NCBI RefSeq assembly: GCF_947507565.1
Contig: NC_089183.1
Coordinates: 2,108,001-2,172,000 of the forward strand
Direction of reading: 5' to 3'
From: Oscarella lobularis
Lineage: Eukaryota > Porifera > Homoscleromorpha > Homosclerophorida > Oscarellidae
DNA: 64,000 nucleotides
A program made the translations under genes and the position numbers. The notes beneath the pieces are model-generated. The model saw nothing but the letters and a program-made list of their open reading frames with translations, made no database searches and was not told where the DNA came from. This document shows, piece after piece, positions 33,608 through 45,196 of the stretch; the first letter of the stretch is position 1; each line of letters begins with the position of its first letter.

Positions 33608-34899
33608 GAGTAGCTTACATAGTGTCTACGCTACTGCATGATTAGCGTGCTTCCATACGCTAATATACATATCCATGCATGTATGTCTGCAATGCAGACA
33701 GTAGCATAGTATCGAGTAACGTTGGACCCCTGTTAGTCTTTTCAAAAAATTACATTTGATCCTTTTGTTTTGTGGTCTTTCTTCTAAAATAAATTTGTGA
33801 AATTTCAGTTTTAGCGCTTACGCAAGAAGCGGTATACGGTTACAACTAAAGAGTTAACAAAATAGAAGAGCATTCGCTAAACAAACTGCTCGCTATATCT
33901 TACGCACATCTAACTTCTCAAGTTCTTAGGAGGATGGCGATTGAAATATACGTGCGACAAACGACTAACATGTTCAAGACATCAAATACTACGATTGGTT
34001 CAGGACGCGGTGAAACAGAGTGGCAACCTTACATACTGAACCCTTTTGACTTCTCCATTTTTTCAATATCCAAGTTAATATATAGGAACTACCATGGTAT
34101 TACTTGTCAATAGCCCTTGTGCTTTCGGAGCTGACAGAAACCATTGCGAGACATTAATTGAATGATTATAAAAGGAAATGAAAGGCTTCTTGCAGCCAAG
34201 GAAAGAAGATGCTAAGTGCGTTTGTGGAAGCTCAATTCAAAAGGGAGGAAATTAAGTAGAGACACAAATTGTGGCTGCACGCTAGGGAGGAGTCACAACG
34301 ACTGTACATGCATCGAGCAGTACGTAATTCATAGTGAAAGCTCGACGGACACATGATGTCTATCGGAGCCAAATAAGGTAAACGAAGCGGGTTGAAAAAG
34401 TAGCTTTCGTAGAAAGGCCGGCTCTGCCGACAGATAGGGTGAAACTCGGCGGAAGGAGAAACGTTTCGTGCGTGCATGTCGAGCTACAGACCAGGAGACG
34501 TCATTTTTTAAACGAAAGGAATGAGACTGCGAAAGAGCTGGGAGTGCACGGTGCACCCGTACGAGCGACGACGAGACGAAGGCTCTTCGCGATCGGAAGA
34601 GAATTGCGAAATCTGCTGCCGATCGCGCGGCCGGATGCTTTCGAAAGAGAACACGGCGATGATAAGAGCACACTATAATGCCGTGAGTCCGTAGTAAACT
34701 TGGGTGTGATCGAATGATAGACGACGACGCGCGACTGCGCACAGCTCGAGATTGCTCGCGACGTCGGCCAGTGAATTGAACTGCAGAAGATAACGAGCAC
34801 CTCTTCGAGGATGGGGCTCTCGCGAGAGCTGCAAGGAACTCGATTCTTCCTCTGTACCAAATGCAAAAGTAGGGATTGGCCATGCGGCCGGCGGGCTAA
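33608..34899. other. No recognised gene
   Basis: AT-rich sequence after the large gene, then a GC-richer stretch (34400-34900) with overlapping frames on both strands that resemble nothing known. I see no exon that I can support. Confidence 0.3.
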
Positions 34900-35650
34900 A
34901 GAAATCGGTGACTGCCCTTTCGAGCAACGATCGGGGTTCATTCAGCCACACTTGATGACCAATATGGCCAAAAGAAATAAACACCGGCATATAAAAAGCG
35001 ATCAAATGCTACTAGTACTTAGAGGCGAATTTGAGAAAATTGGAAGCATAGCCGATCTTAGACCACAAAGATGACCGCGAGTTTGTGTTTTAGACCGCGA
35101 CGTCAGAGACAATGCGGATGAAGAGCGGTGTAAATGACGAGTACCTTGACGCGAAGCCGTACGTTGTTGCTCACAGGGCGCGGTATATTTAGCTTTGCAC
35201 ATGGGTCCCTAGCAAAGAACAACGTTGATTAATTAACTGTGCTATCAGCTGGCGACTCGCGATCGAGGGACCGCGCGGCATTCGCGGCGACATCCATGCA
35301 TGCAGCTAGCTAGAAGGCGACCGACCGTTTTCTCGATCGAGAAGACGCCGGTACTAAAACGATTGGCTCTAGGAAGCTCCGTGACATTTCCGCGAGTAAA
35401 GGAACTGAGCGGTAGACCGTTACATAGAACGCCGATCAGGCTTTTCTGCGTAGCGACAGCTAGGGCGAAGCGAGCGACGAGAAAGGCTGTTTTTGGACGG
35501 GAAAACGGGTCGGATCAACCTCTATACCTACCTGCCATGTAGAAAGAAACGATTCCGCTCGTCTAGGATGAAGGATGACTTAGCTAAACGGAGATCCCAC
35601 GGAGAATCCGTTTTACGCGAGCGAAGACGATCCCGGATGCTCACTGGTTA
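34900..35650 (-). repeat. Dispersed repeat R1, copy 2 (inverted)
   Basis: Reverse complement follows copy 1 (9850-10430) block by block, from tttgatcgctttttat near 35000 to catccttcatcctagacgagcg near 35565 and catccgggatcg near 35630. Followed at 35650-35692 by a short GATA-type microsatellite (atagatag units). Function unknown. Confidence 0.65.
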
Positions 35651-36089
35651 GATCTATAGATAGATAGCATAGATAGATAGACTGATAGATGTTTCATTTT
35701 AGTACGGAACTAGCTGAGTAGCCGGCTTCGCTCGGGTTTTGCTAGAGAACATGTTCCTTTTAGATAAGGTTGGTTTTTTTCCTGTTTAATGGGCGTGGTT
35801 TTTTAGGGAGCAAGTTGTTTGCAAATAGCAATTTTTATTTTTTTAACTTATAATCGAAAATCGAATTAATGTTAAAATTCCAAAGAACTTTCTTAGTTGT
35901 CTGCCGTGCAAACGGTGCACTAAGCAGAAACGCGAAATAGAGGGGTCGAAAGACCAACGAAACGTTTTAAAGAAAACAACGGAGTGAAATTGTTACTTTT
36001 TGCGGTTTTTGGTAGCCTGGCGCTTCTGAGTGAGGGAGGAAGGAGACTCAGCGAGAATCTTGTTAACGGCTTGAGAGACGTCAGCGTGA
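35651..36089. other. Microsatellite and spacer
   Basis: Begins with imperfect atagatag repeats up to about 35692, then AT-rich sequence without an exon up to the truncated kinase pseudogene. Confidence 0.4.
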
Positions 36090-36799
36090 TTGCGGAGCGG
36101 TAATGCAAAAGGAAGCCCCCTTCCAAATGGTCATGGAATTGCTTGAAGGATCGGTCAGCGAAGTCATTACCGCCGCTCACACGGCTTCCAGCGCATCAGT
36201 GGGCTCCTAGCTCCTATCTGACGTTCTTTGCGAAGCTATCCATCCATTGCAATGGACGTGACGTCAGCAATAGCCTATCTTCATCAAACTCGTCCCCAGC
36301 CGTACGTCCACGGCGACATACGTCCATCAAACGTTCTCGTGACTCGAGACATGAAAGCGAAAGTGGGCGACTTGGGAGCGGCTCACATCATCGAGAGTTC
36401 GCTCTCCGTCGCGGTCCAATGAGTCTCGAGTATCTCGCGCCAGAGTTGATGCCGTCAGACGACGGAGCGGCTATTCGCGACACATTGCCTAGCGACGTGT
36501 ACAGTCTGGACGTGTCTTTGATTGAAATATTTACCGGTGCACGTCCGATTCCTAAGGGGAGGCAGACGCAATTGTTGTCTTTCGAAGCTCGTCAATGTCT
36601 ATTTGTCTTATGTTCTGAAATGATTGATCGGGATCCAGCCAATCGTCCTTCATCGCAGGACTGTTTCGAAAGGCTTAACGCTGAAAGTGAAAGCGTTTTA
36701 GCCATTCCGAGAGTTTTTACTGGCAAGCGGTTTGTGAAAGGTCTCTTCGAGAGAGGCGATCACAAAGTCGTACTTTTTATGGGTCTTAACACCGTTTGA
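36090..36799 (+). pseudogene. 5'-truncated Kelch-kinase relative, gene K3
   Basis: Begins inside the kinase N-lobe (ICGAVMQ region) and follows K4 almost base for base to a proper stop at 36799. Catalytic loop HGDIRPSNVL and DLG are present. Damage: a 7-bp insertion with a stop at the SVGSSYL codons (about 36203), an insertion at about 36240 and a base change in spacing at about 36410, giving three frames. There is no glycine loop, coiled coil or Kelch upstream. A dead duplicate. Confidence 0.8.
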
Positions 36800-37520
36800 T
36801 ATACTTTTATGTTTATAAATTTTTGTTAGTATTTTTGTAGACACTTGTCGTGCGCTAACATGTGACGTCATTTTCTTGAGAATTTTTTCTTTACGTCATC
36901 GCATCTGCGCCTATGACGTCACGTGCACAAGCTACCGTCTCAATCCGAAACGCCGTCGTAACGAGCTGCTTTGTCGAAGAGTCTTTGATCAAGATAGCCT
37001 ATCGCATCCGTTCTATTCTTCGGAGACGCTCAGCGAGTCCAGACCCCCAGACAATCGATCTTTGCGACGAAAGGCGTCCTTCTACACATAAAGGGAAGGC
37101 TCTACGGAAGAGTTCCAGGGAGAATCCATACTAACTGGGGATGATAACACCTTTCTCCCTCTTAGGGGCCCCTCTCTTTCCTTCTCACCTAGACCTACAC
37201 ATCTGCCGTCCAGCACAACGATATCCAGGGATCAAAGAAACATTAGAATCGTCTTCTAATAGTAAAGACTCTCGGAGAGGGTCCTTTTCCGTGCGCATAC
37301 GTCTTGATCGACCCCGCGATCTCCTCCAGCAGAAACATACAGTCTAGTTGATGAGATACATGCAAGCTCCTTTCCCTTAGGCCGTCCACCTCATCCCACA
37401 TCCATGCAAGAAAAAAGTGTGTTCTCAACTTATACAGTACGAGAAACATTATTGAGTCAGCGAAGCAACACGTACAGACTAGTCTACGCACATGATGAAC
37501 ACCTTCATCAGTCAGTCTGT
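36800..37520. other. Spacer with possible 3' exon of the next gene
   Basis: The secreted-protein gene on the minus strand has a donor at 37524-37525, so at least one more exon should lie here. A minus frame at 37243-37491 is a weak candidate that I cannot join in phase. Confidence 0.3.
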
Positions 37521-37525
37521 CAGAC

Positions 37526-38572
37526 CTTGTTCGTTTTCAACGAAAATTCCATGTAGCCGAATTCATAGCCTTCATCTTCGTGGTCACGACACACTCGAAG
37601 CCAAAGGCCGGTGCTTAGCTTTAGCTGGTCAGCAAAAGCGTGAGCATACGGATATGGGTCTCCGGAAGACGCAAAACCGACTGTTCCGTCGGATCTGATT
37701 TCGAAGCGCATTTCTCGCCTGGAAGAGAAGGTATGACCAACAGTGTTGCCGAGAAAGTGACCTGCTGTCGATGGACATTTGGTGGCATCCGCCTCGTTAA
37801 CCCATTGGACATGGTTAACTACGTTTTGGTCGAAGAAAATGAAGCCGAAACAGAGAGAAGTGTCGCACAGAGAAACCATAAGATCGTTTTCCGAAGTAAG
37901 GCTTCTCATATAGTAGAGCAAACTTGCCGTGCCGTTCAGAGTGTCGTTTACTTGATTGGCAGCTAGTAGCTCAACCTGATGAACAAATTAATTAGTAGCC
38001 AAAATCCTTTTGAACCATCTTTTAATTATTCATTTTAACAGTAGACAGATCACCTGGCTTTATTTAGGGGCTACATGTTCTTACCTCAAAGAGTTTGTCA
38101 CCTCGATTATTTCCCCTAGCCGTGTACTGCAAAGCCGTCTCTGTCGCTGTCGTTGGCTGAACGTAGATCTTCGCGTTGTCAAGCAGCCACGTAGGAGACA
38201 TGAAGAGATAAACGAGCTCTCCCTGAAAAACAATTCAATTGCATCTTTGAACACTTAGCTGGACGTCTCGTTTTAATTTCCTGGTCACTAGGAGCTCCCC
38301 TTGCGCTTTCCTTAGATACAGTCCCTCCTGTATCGCCTTTCTATAGACGAGTTTTACCCATAAAGTAGAACCGCGAGAACTGTGAGCGCTACCAAGCGTT
38401 CTGCGGCTGAATCGAAGTGTTCCCAATAGTAGTCGACCGGCATACAGACAGTGGGCCTTGAAGTCGAAAGAAGAATGGCAGAAGACTGACAGTTACTCGC
38501 CGAGGAAAAGAAGTTCCCAAGGAGACACAACAAAGCGCAGACGGTTACTGCAAACATTTTTGTCTTTGTCAC
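37526..38572 (-). CDS. Secreted or cell-surface protein of unknown family
   Basis: ATG at 38572 opens a signal peptide (MFAVTVCALLCLLGNFFSSAS) and a Cys-containing start. Exon 2 (38222 to about 38097) reads GELVYLFMSPTWLLDNAK, and exon 3 (37975-37526, 150 codons) reads VELLAANQVNDTLNGTASLL with glycosylation-type NxT/S sites, FGFIFFDQNVVNHVQW, a CPSTAGHF segment and GTVGFASSGDPYPYAHAF. A donor (aag|gtctga) after NK shows that the gene continues. I do not recognise the domain; the balanced beta-rich sequence would suit an extracellular binding module. The exon 1 to exon 2 junction is not certain. A decayed copy of exon 1 lies at 40376-40600. Confidence 0.55.
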
Positions 38573-39379
38573 ATGTCAATTAAGGCTCACGTACGTATAC
38601 GCCGGATGTTCACCAAGCAAAAAACGCCCTCCGTCTTGTTCCGCCGCGATCAAGCGTAAAGGTCAAGTTTTCTTCCTACAGTATGATATACCTAGATTTG
38701 AAGGAACGACTTTCGATTGGTAGAAGCAGGAAAGGCGTTTTTCATCTCAAAGCATAGGCGTGACCTTTTCTAATTAATTTAAATAGCATGCTACGATTCC
38801 TTCATTTTTGCGAAAGAGAGCGATGCGTTGCGCATGTGATTGACATCTTTACTCCCGGAGAGCGAAGGGAGACTGTTGTTTTCTGAATCATTCTTCGTGT
38901 CGATCCGAAGGAAATGAAACGGTTATCCACTGCATGCATAGAAGATGAGCATTCTATAGGGCGTGAGAGTCGATTCCGTGAGTTTGTTTCCACGGGCGTT
39001 TCCATGCATAGGGCGACTTAACGCGACGCTCTACCTGAAAAGCTGTACGATCGACGCAAAAAGAACCCGCGCGGGTTGAGTGCATAGTACCCTTAATTCT
39101 CTTAGAAGTGAAATTGAAGAGTCTATAACCGTGTATAGTTACGTTTGGCGGATCGCGGAGCGCGCGCGGCCATATACGTGTAGCTGTGTAGAAAACATCA
39201 ATGCTCCTGGCAATAGAAGCTGTGTGTGCGGAGCGACCCTCAGGCAACTCAGCCCATGACCATGTCTGTGGAAAACGATACCCGCATTAGCTACAGTATT
39301 TACTTGTGACGTCATTTAGTGAACAGGTACGTACTTACGCATGCCATCCAAGCAGGTCTGCTATTCTATTACCTTATTG
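38573..39379. other. Spacer
   Basis: Upstream region of the secreted-protein gene; the part from 38573 to about 38790 is duplicated at 40600-40715 (shared aaagcata and gcgtgaccttttcta). A short Kelch-like scrap around 38895-38930 (the codons of RVDPKEMK) suggests the duplicated Kelch debris starts here. Confidence 0.35.
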
Positions 39380-40375
39380 ACTGGAAAAGCGTTTTTTATA
39401 TGTGAAACTATCACCCAAATAGAGTCATTCAGTTTTTCAACAAGTGAAAGAGGGATTCAGAGAAATCACTTTGTCTTCTCGTCAGCGGACATCTCATTGC
39501 TGCTTCTGAATCTGTTATAGTTTTGGATATTGACAATTGCAAAGGGTATCAGGTTATCACAGATTGACTACAGATATAAACATCTGTTTGTTTGTCATAC
39601 TGTAGCTATATAGACGTTGGTCGAGAATTTCATTCTATTTCCTTTGCTCCTTGTCTACTACGTGCAGTAGTACAAAGACAAGACTGCAGACCTTATAGTT
39701 TATGACTATAATATCAAAGTTCTTCATCTTGGTATTGCGGAAATTTAATTTTCATTTTATTTATTGTCAATTCAGATTCAAGAAACGTGTCTTACATGGA
39801 GATTGAACGAGAAGTACGCTCGTCAAACAGAGCAACAGAACGTCCGTCTCACGTTGGACATTACGAAATGGAAAGAATTGAGCGTGAGTTGCAGCACCTC
39901 CAACAACAATGCGCTCTGTTGGAGGAAGAAGCGGAAAGTTCTGCTGGAGAGAAGCGTTGTTGCATAGAGCTGGCAGCTCAAATGAGGTTTAGAAGAGAAG
40001 GCGTGGGCGAAGAAATTTTATGCTATGTGATGTTTTTGCAGAGGAGAGTTTAATCGAAATCAACGTCGTTTTGAAGAAGAAAATACGTTTATCAGGTTAT
40101 TGATTATTATTATTCTACATTCCCAGGTGTAATGATCTTTTTAGAAGACAACTTGATATGACCGTACAAATGAAATCTTCACAACACGGTTTCTGACTTT
40201 TCTTTAATTATACATTATTGATCTAATGTGATGTTCTCTAGATAGAAATCCGATCTAGATTGATGTCGTTTTGCAGAAGAAAATACATCTATTAGGTGAT
40301 TGATAGTTATTGTACATCTCAAAAGTAATGATTTTTTAGGGGAGAACTTAAGCAAAGTTTACGAGACTTGGTCTC
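39380..40375 (+). pseudogene. Kelch/coiled-coil relic, gene K6
   Basis: Degenerate Kelch exon 3 at 39380-39555 (the codons of SLCLLVSG, VLDIDNCKGYQ), exon 4 at 39611-39740 with stops, and a readable coiled-coil exon at 39778-39970 (EREVRSSNRATERP, RIERELQHLQQQCALLEEE). The next small exon (NQRRFEEEN) appears twice, at 40060 and 40255, in a roughly 200-bp internal duplication. No kinase exons follow, so it is a truncated, decaying copy. Confidence 0.65.
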
Positions 40376-40600
40376 GGCGACTGCATGAAGCCCAACGTAG
40401 AATTAATGTGTGCTACCAAGCGTTGTGCGCAATTGCAATTTTTCCGATAGCAGGCGATCGGCACGCAGATAGCGGGGCCTGAACTCGAAGGAAGTACGGA
40501 ACACTGACAGTACGTTTCAGTTTCCGCCGCGGAGAAGACGTTCGCAGGAAGGCAGAACCAAGCGCAGAGAGTTAGTTGTGCGCTTAGTCATGTCAGTGCT
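40376..40600 (-). pseudogene. Decayed copy of the secreted-protein first exon
   Basis: The reverse strand follows 38572-38360 with the same landmarks (start ATG with a Thr/Lys-rich beginning, TCAAGGCCC, CGCTTGGTAGC) but has lost the frame after the first few codons. It shows that the secreted-protein gene was partly copied together with Kelch debris. Confidence 0.55.
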
Positions 40601-40719
40601 CACGTACGATGATAGGTGCTCCGCGGGATGAAACACTGTACTATGCTGGAAGCAGCTAGCAATTAACAGTCTTGATCGTCTCAAAGCATATATGGGCGTG
40701 ACCTTTTCTAAAACGGACA

Positions 40720-41790
40720 CCTGGTGTCCGGAGGTCTGGACACGATCGCGATTTGAAATTCTTTGGTCGCAATGCAATCTGGGTAATGAGTCGCGGCGTC
40801 GGATGATCGACTCCTACCGGCCCAACGAACGCCGCGAAGTCATGCTTGCGGCGCATCGGTGCATGCGCGTGCATGGTTTCTAATTCCTATTACCCGTTCT
40901 TCAGAAATATCGTCCTCGATCCGAAGTGACCACGCCTACGGGAGGAAAACAACCACCGCCCCCGCGCGCTGCCCGCTGCTTGTGTGTGACCCTGATAATG
41001 TTTGGAGGAGTAAGCAAATTAAAGAGATTCCTGATGACAAACGCCAGTGTGACGCGTCTCAGGATGAAGACGGTTTTAATAACGATGTCTATTAATTTGT
41101 AATTGAGGCAGGAAATGAAAAAGGTAGGCAATCTAATTTAATCCACTAATTAATTAAACGTGAATTTTGATTTGTGTTAGGAGTGTGGCTGGATTGGAAT
41201 TGAGTGGAAGACCAGAACCCCTTCAAATTGCTGCCATGATAACAATTGACAAACGACGAGCACTTCTTCTCGAAATTGATGCCTAAAAAGAACTTCACTC
41301 GATTGTGTTGAATTTACAAACAAAAGTAAACTGTCAATTAATAATTAATAACTAACACAAGTTGATTTATTATAATTGAGCTGGATTTTTATTAATTTCA
41401 ATGTGAAACTATCACAGAGGATGGGTCATGCAATGTGTCCATTGGCAATACATTTAAAAGGATTAGAAGAGAAATTCCTTTGTTTTCTCAATGGCATTTA
41501 ATTAAATTGGAACAGTGAGGAAGAGGCTCTCAGTGCTATCGAGGACACATACAGTTTGAATAATGACGATTGCCGAGCATATCAGGTTTGTCACCCGGGG
41601 ATAACCTGATATTACATTTATTCATTGGTTGTTACCAAATGATTCAGATGGACGTCAGCGAGCGATTTCAAAAGCTTGCTAGGCACACGTCACTGTGTTC
41701 AAACCGAGGAGAAGACAACGGACGTTCTCATCTCAGACGTCTTCATCTTCGTTTGAATTTGTTTCTTTATAAGCTTATGGACGGCATTTG
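40720..41790 (+). pseudogene. Kelch gene relic, K7
   Basis: Scraps in the order of the Kelch gene: exon 1 pieces at 40735-40800 and 40900-41090 (tttggaggag context and NNDVY), exon 2 at 41181-41290 (SGRPEPLQIAAM, ending in an early TAA), exon 3 at 41390-41590 and exon 4 at about 41640-41780. Stops and deletions are in every exon. No kinase. Confidence 0.65.
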
Positions 41791-42512
41791 TTAATGGAGC
41801 CGACCACCAGAGTTGTACGGGTGGAGCCCGTATAACGGCGGAGGGAGGCTCTCTCAAACGTGATCTTAGGGCCGGAAGTGTCTGTCTGTATGTACGTCTG
41901 TTCGGTACAGTATTGTGACGTCACATAGGAAAACCCTTACTTTGTAAAGCGCATGCGCGAAATGGGGCCCTAAACGGTGACCCGAAAAAGGCGATTTACG
42001 GTGCGAATAAAGCGTTTTTTCTTTCATAAACAGAAGAAATGCTTAGAAACCCCTGTAACAAATTGTTCGGTGGTATTTTCCTTTTTATAAATGCGCTGAG
42101 AAGGCGAAACGACGGTTTTGATATTCACACTCTGACGTCACAATCAAAAGTATCCACTTATGTACAGTATGTGGGTGGGTATGTACGCGAGTACGGGTAA
42201 CAAAAAAAATGACCCGTACAAATACAGAGCACATTATCAAATGGGCTTATCAAATACAGTGTACGTCAGAAAAGCGCCCAATTAGGAAAACATGCTTGCA
42301 AGTATTTACGGTGTGTAGGTAGGCTGAGATACGTACAGTGTAGCTAACGGCTGTAGTCACTGACCACAACATAAAAAATTATGACGTCACACTATGTTAT
42401 GCACTCGCGTACGGTAAGCGGTGGGAGGCTCTGCATGATGGCAACACGGTGAACACCGGGCCATCATCCTCTAGTTAATCATGTGACTTCTTCTTTGCCT
42501 ACGCATTCCAGA
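41791..42512. other. Upstream region of gene K4
   Basis: No exon was recognised. It contains scattered tgacgtca-type motifs (near 41925, 42130, 42385) of the CRE/ATF kind, frequent throughout the window and therefore weak evidence for regulation. Confidence 0.3.
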
Positions 42513-45196
42513 ATGGCAGAGCTTCCGCGCGTCGCACCGGAGAAGCGATGGGGCCACGAAAGCGCGTTGATCGACGGTCATCTTTATCTCTTCGGCGGAA
42601 GGGCAGGATCAGAATTCTTTGGTCGCGATGTAGTCTGGGAGATGGATCTTCGCGTTGCGGAGCCGGAAAGGAAATGGCTCCGTCGTTCGGCTCGAGTAGC
42701 CTCGTTCGAGGACCCTTTCCGGAAACGGGGACGGCGGAGAGGTTCTGCACCGAGGCTACGGCTCGATCGAGCCCGAACGATTCCTCCAGCTTGCGAAGGA
42801 GCGCGATGCGTCGTGATCGACGAGATGATCTACTCTTACAGGGGATCGAAGGAAGACTGGCGTTTTCTGGGAGTCGTTTACCGTCTCGATCCGAGAAGGA
42901 TGACATGGGTCGAGGTAGCCACGCCCCTCGAAAAGGAACCGGCCCCACGCGCATACTGCTGTTTGTGTGCTATTGGATCGAGAATAATCATGTTTGGGGG
43001 AGAGAGTGATGCGATTTCTCCCGATCGACTTCAGTCGGGGGCAACTCAAGAAGATGATTGGAATAATGAGATTTATGAATTTCTATTCGAAGAGGGTGGT
43101 GATAAAGGTCTGTAATTCAGTATCAATATCTATCAAAATAAACTTCGTTATAGGAGTGTGGTCGGATTTGAATTTGATTGGGACAAGACCGAAACCACTC
43201 ATGGAAGCTTCCATGGCAACAATCGACGAACATCGAGCATTTCTTCTTGGAATTGATATCAAAGAGGAAAGTTACGCATTCATGTTGAATGTACAAATTC
43301 AAGTAAAGTTGCAATCACTATTGACTAGTACTAAAATTGATTGATTAGTGCTGGACTTCTATTAATTTTGATGAGAACCCATCACCCAGATTGGGTCATA
43401 CGATTTTTCGATTAGAAAACACGTCACGTTGTCTTCTTATTGGTGGCGAGAAGATCAGTTCTTCTGATTCTGTTTATGCATTAAATATCGATATTGATGA
43501 TTGCACAGCAAGTCGGGTGGTGTGTCATAGCTATCCTTCTTTGTATTTATTTATTGATTATTTTATCTAGATAATGGTCTCGCATCAATTTGAAAATGTT
43601 TATCGTCACACATCTCACTGGTTTCAGGGCGATAGCAAGACTTCAGCGGTGGTTGTCTATGATGAGGGTCTCAAATTTGTTAATTTTGTTCATCATGGTA
43701 TTTTGTGTTAATTAAATTGAGTTCGCGTCAAATTGATTTTCCACCAAGGTTCAAGAAACGAACGAGAAACGAGAGCATTTCCATATCAAATTGGACGTCA
43801 TGAAATGGCCACAATTCAGAGCGAGTTGCAACGCCTTCGACGCGGATGCGCTCTATTGGAGGAAGAAGTGGAGAGAAGGTGAATTATTACTTAAATTAGA
43901 TCTCCTTGATTCTAGTGATTTTCTATCTCAGCGCCGGTTTGGCTGAAGAGAAGCGTGAAGAGCAAGCAGCTGAAATGAGGTTGAAGAGAAGGCAGAAGCG
44001 TAGCAATTTTTTTTCTATGTGATGTTTTGCAGAGAAGAGTATGATGAAAATCAACGTCGTCTTGAAGAAGAGAGTGCGTCTATCAGGTCATTGATCAATA
44101 ATTTGTATATGCTAGTCTTTCTGTTAATTAATGAGTAATCTTATATCAGAGATGAGCTCACGGTTGCAGTACGACGCTGCCAAACTCTCGAAGCTTCTCG
44201 CTTGGAAATGAAGAATCGCCTAGAAGAATTTCTCGACGTTCTCAGCATAAATCCGGACGAACTTCACTTGACCGAACAAAGTCTCGGATCAGGAGCATTT
44301 GCCGGTAAAAATCAATAAAAGGCATTTATTATTTGCTATGCAATCAATAACGGTTAGGCGTTTGCATCGGCCTATGGCGTGGAACGAGAGTAGCTGTGAA
44401 GAAATTTCACCAGGTCCTCGCCAATCCTCGCAATTTGGCCCTATTCCGACGCGAAGTTCTCGTGGGCAGTCGACTCCACCACCCCAACATCATGACCATT
44501 TGCGGAGCGGTGATGCAAGAGGACGTCCCCTTGCAAATGGTCATGGAATTGCTCGAAGGATCGGTGAGCGAAGTCATGAACGCCGCTCACGCCTCTTTCG
44601 GCGCATCGGTGGGCTCCTCCTATCTGACGTTTTTCGAACAGCTGTCCGTTGCAATGGACGTGACGTCAGCAATAGCATATCTTCATCAAACGCGTCCTAA
44701 GGCGTACGTCCACGGCGACATACGTCCATCAAACGTTCTCGTGACGCGAGACATGAAATCGAAAGTGGGCGACTTGGGAGCGGCTCACATTGTCGAGAGT
44801 TCACTCTCCGTGGGTCCATTAAGTCTCGACTACGTATCGCCTGAGAGGATGCCACGTGAAGACGGAACGGCTATTCGAAACACGTTGCCTAGCGACGTGT
44901 ACAGTCTGGGCGTGTCTTTGATTGAAATATTCACCGGGGCACGTCCGATTCCTGAGGAGAGGCAGACGCAATTGTTGTCTCTGGAAGCGCGTCATCGTCT
45001 ATTTGTCTTATGTTCGGAAATGATTGATCAGGATCCAGCCAATCGTCCGACATCGCAGAACTGTTTTGAAAAGATCAGAGCTGAAACGGAAAGCGTTTTA
45101 GCTATTCCAGGATTTTTTGCAGGAAAACGATTTGTGAAAGGTGTCTTCGAAAGACACGGTCACAAAGTCGTACTTTTTATGGGTCTTAATAGTTAA
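42513..45196 (+). CDS. Kelch/coiled-coil/TKL-type protein kinase, gene K4 (complete)
   Basis: All exons join in phase. Kelch exon 1 at 42513-43107 (KRWGHESALIDGHLYLFGG, VVIDEMIYSYRGS, GSRIIMFGG), exon 2 at 43154-43302, exon 3 at 43349-43519 (RLGHTIF, CLLIGGEK), exon 4 at 43571-43697. Coiled coil from 43749 in four small exons (ELQRLRRGCALLEEE, RRLEEESAS, LEASRLEMKNRLEEF). Kinase: LGSGAFA split by an intron, VAVKKFH, LHHPNIM, HGDIRPSNVL, GDLGAAH, PERM, DVYSLGVSLIEIF, stop at 45196. HGD replaces HRD and DLG replaces DFG, as in K1 and K8; the active-site Asp residues are kept. A 28-codon insertion at 42688-42772 sits between the first and second blades and is missing from K1, K2 and K5. This is the reference member of the family in the window. 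Confidence 0.9.

Noticed and set aside
34329-35005. Overlapping long frames on both strands
   Set aside because: GC-rich sequence with chance frames; Arg/Ser-rich translations without any family motif.
41791-42512. Many tgacgtca motifs as CRE-type regulatory sites
   Set aside because: The motif is common throughout the window, including inside coding exons, so it has little specific value here.
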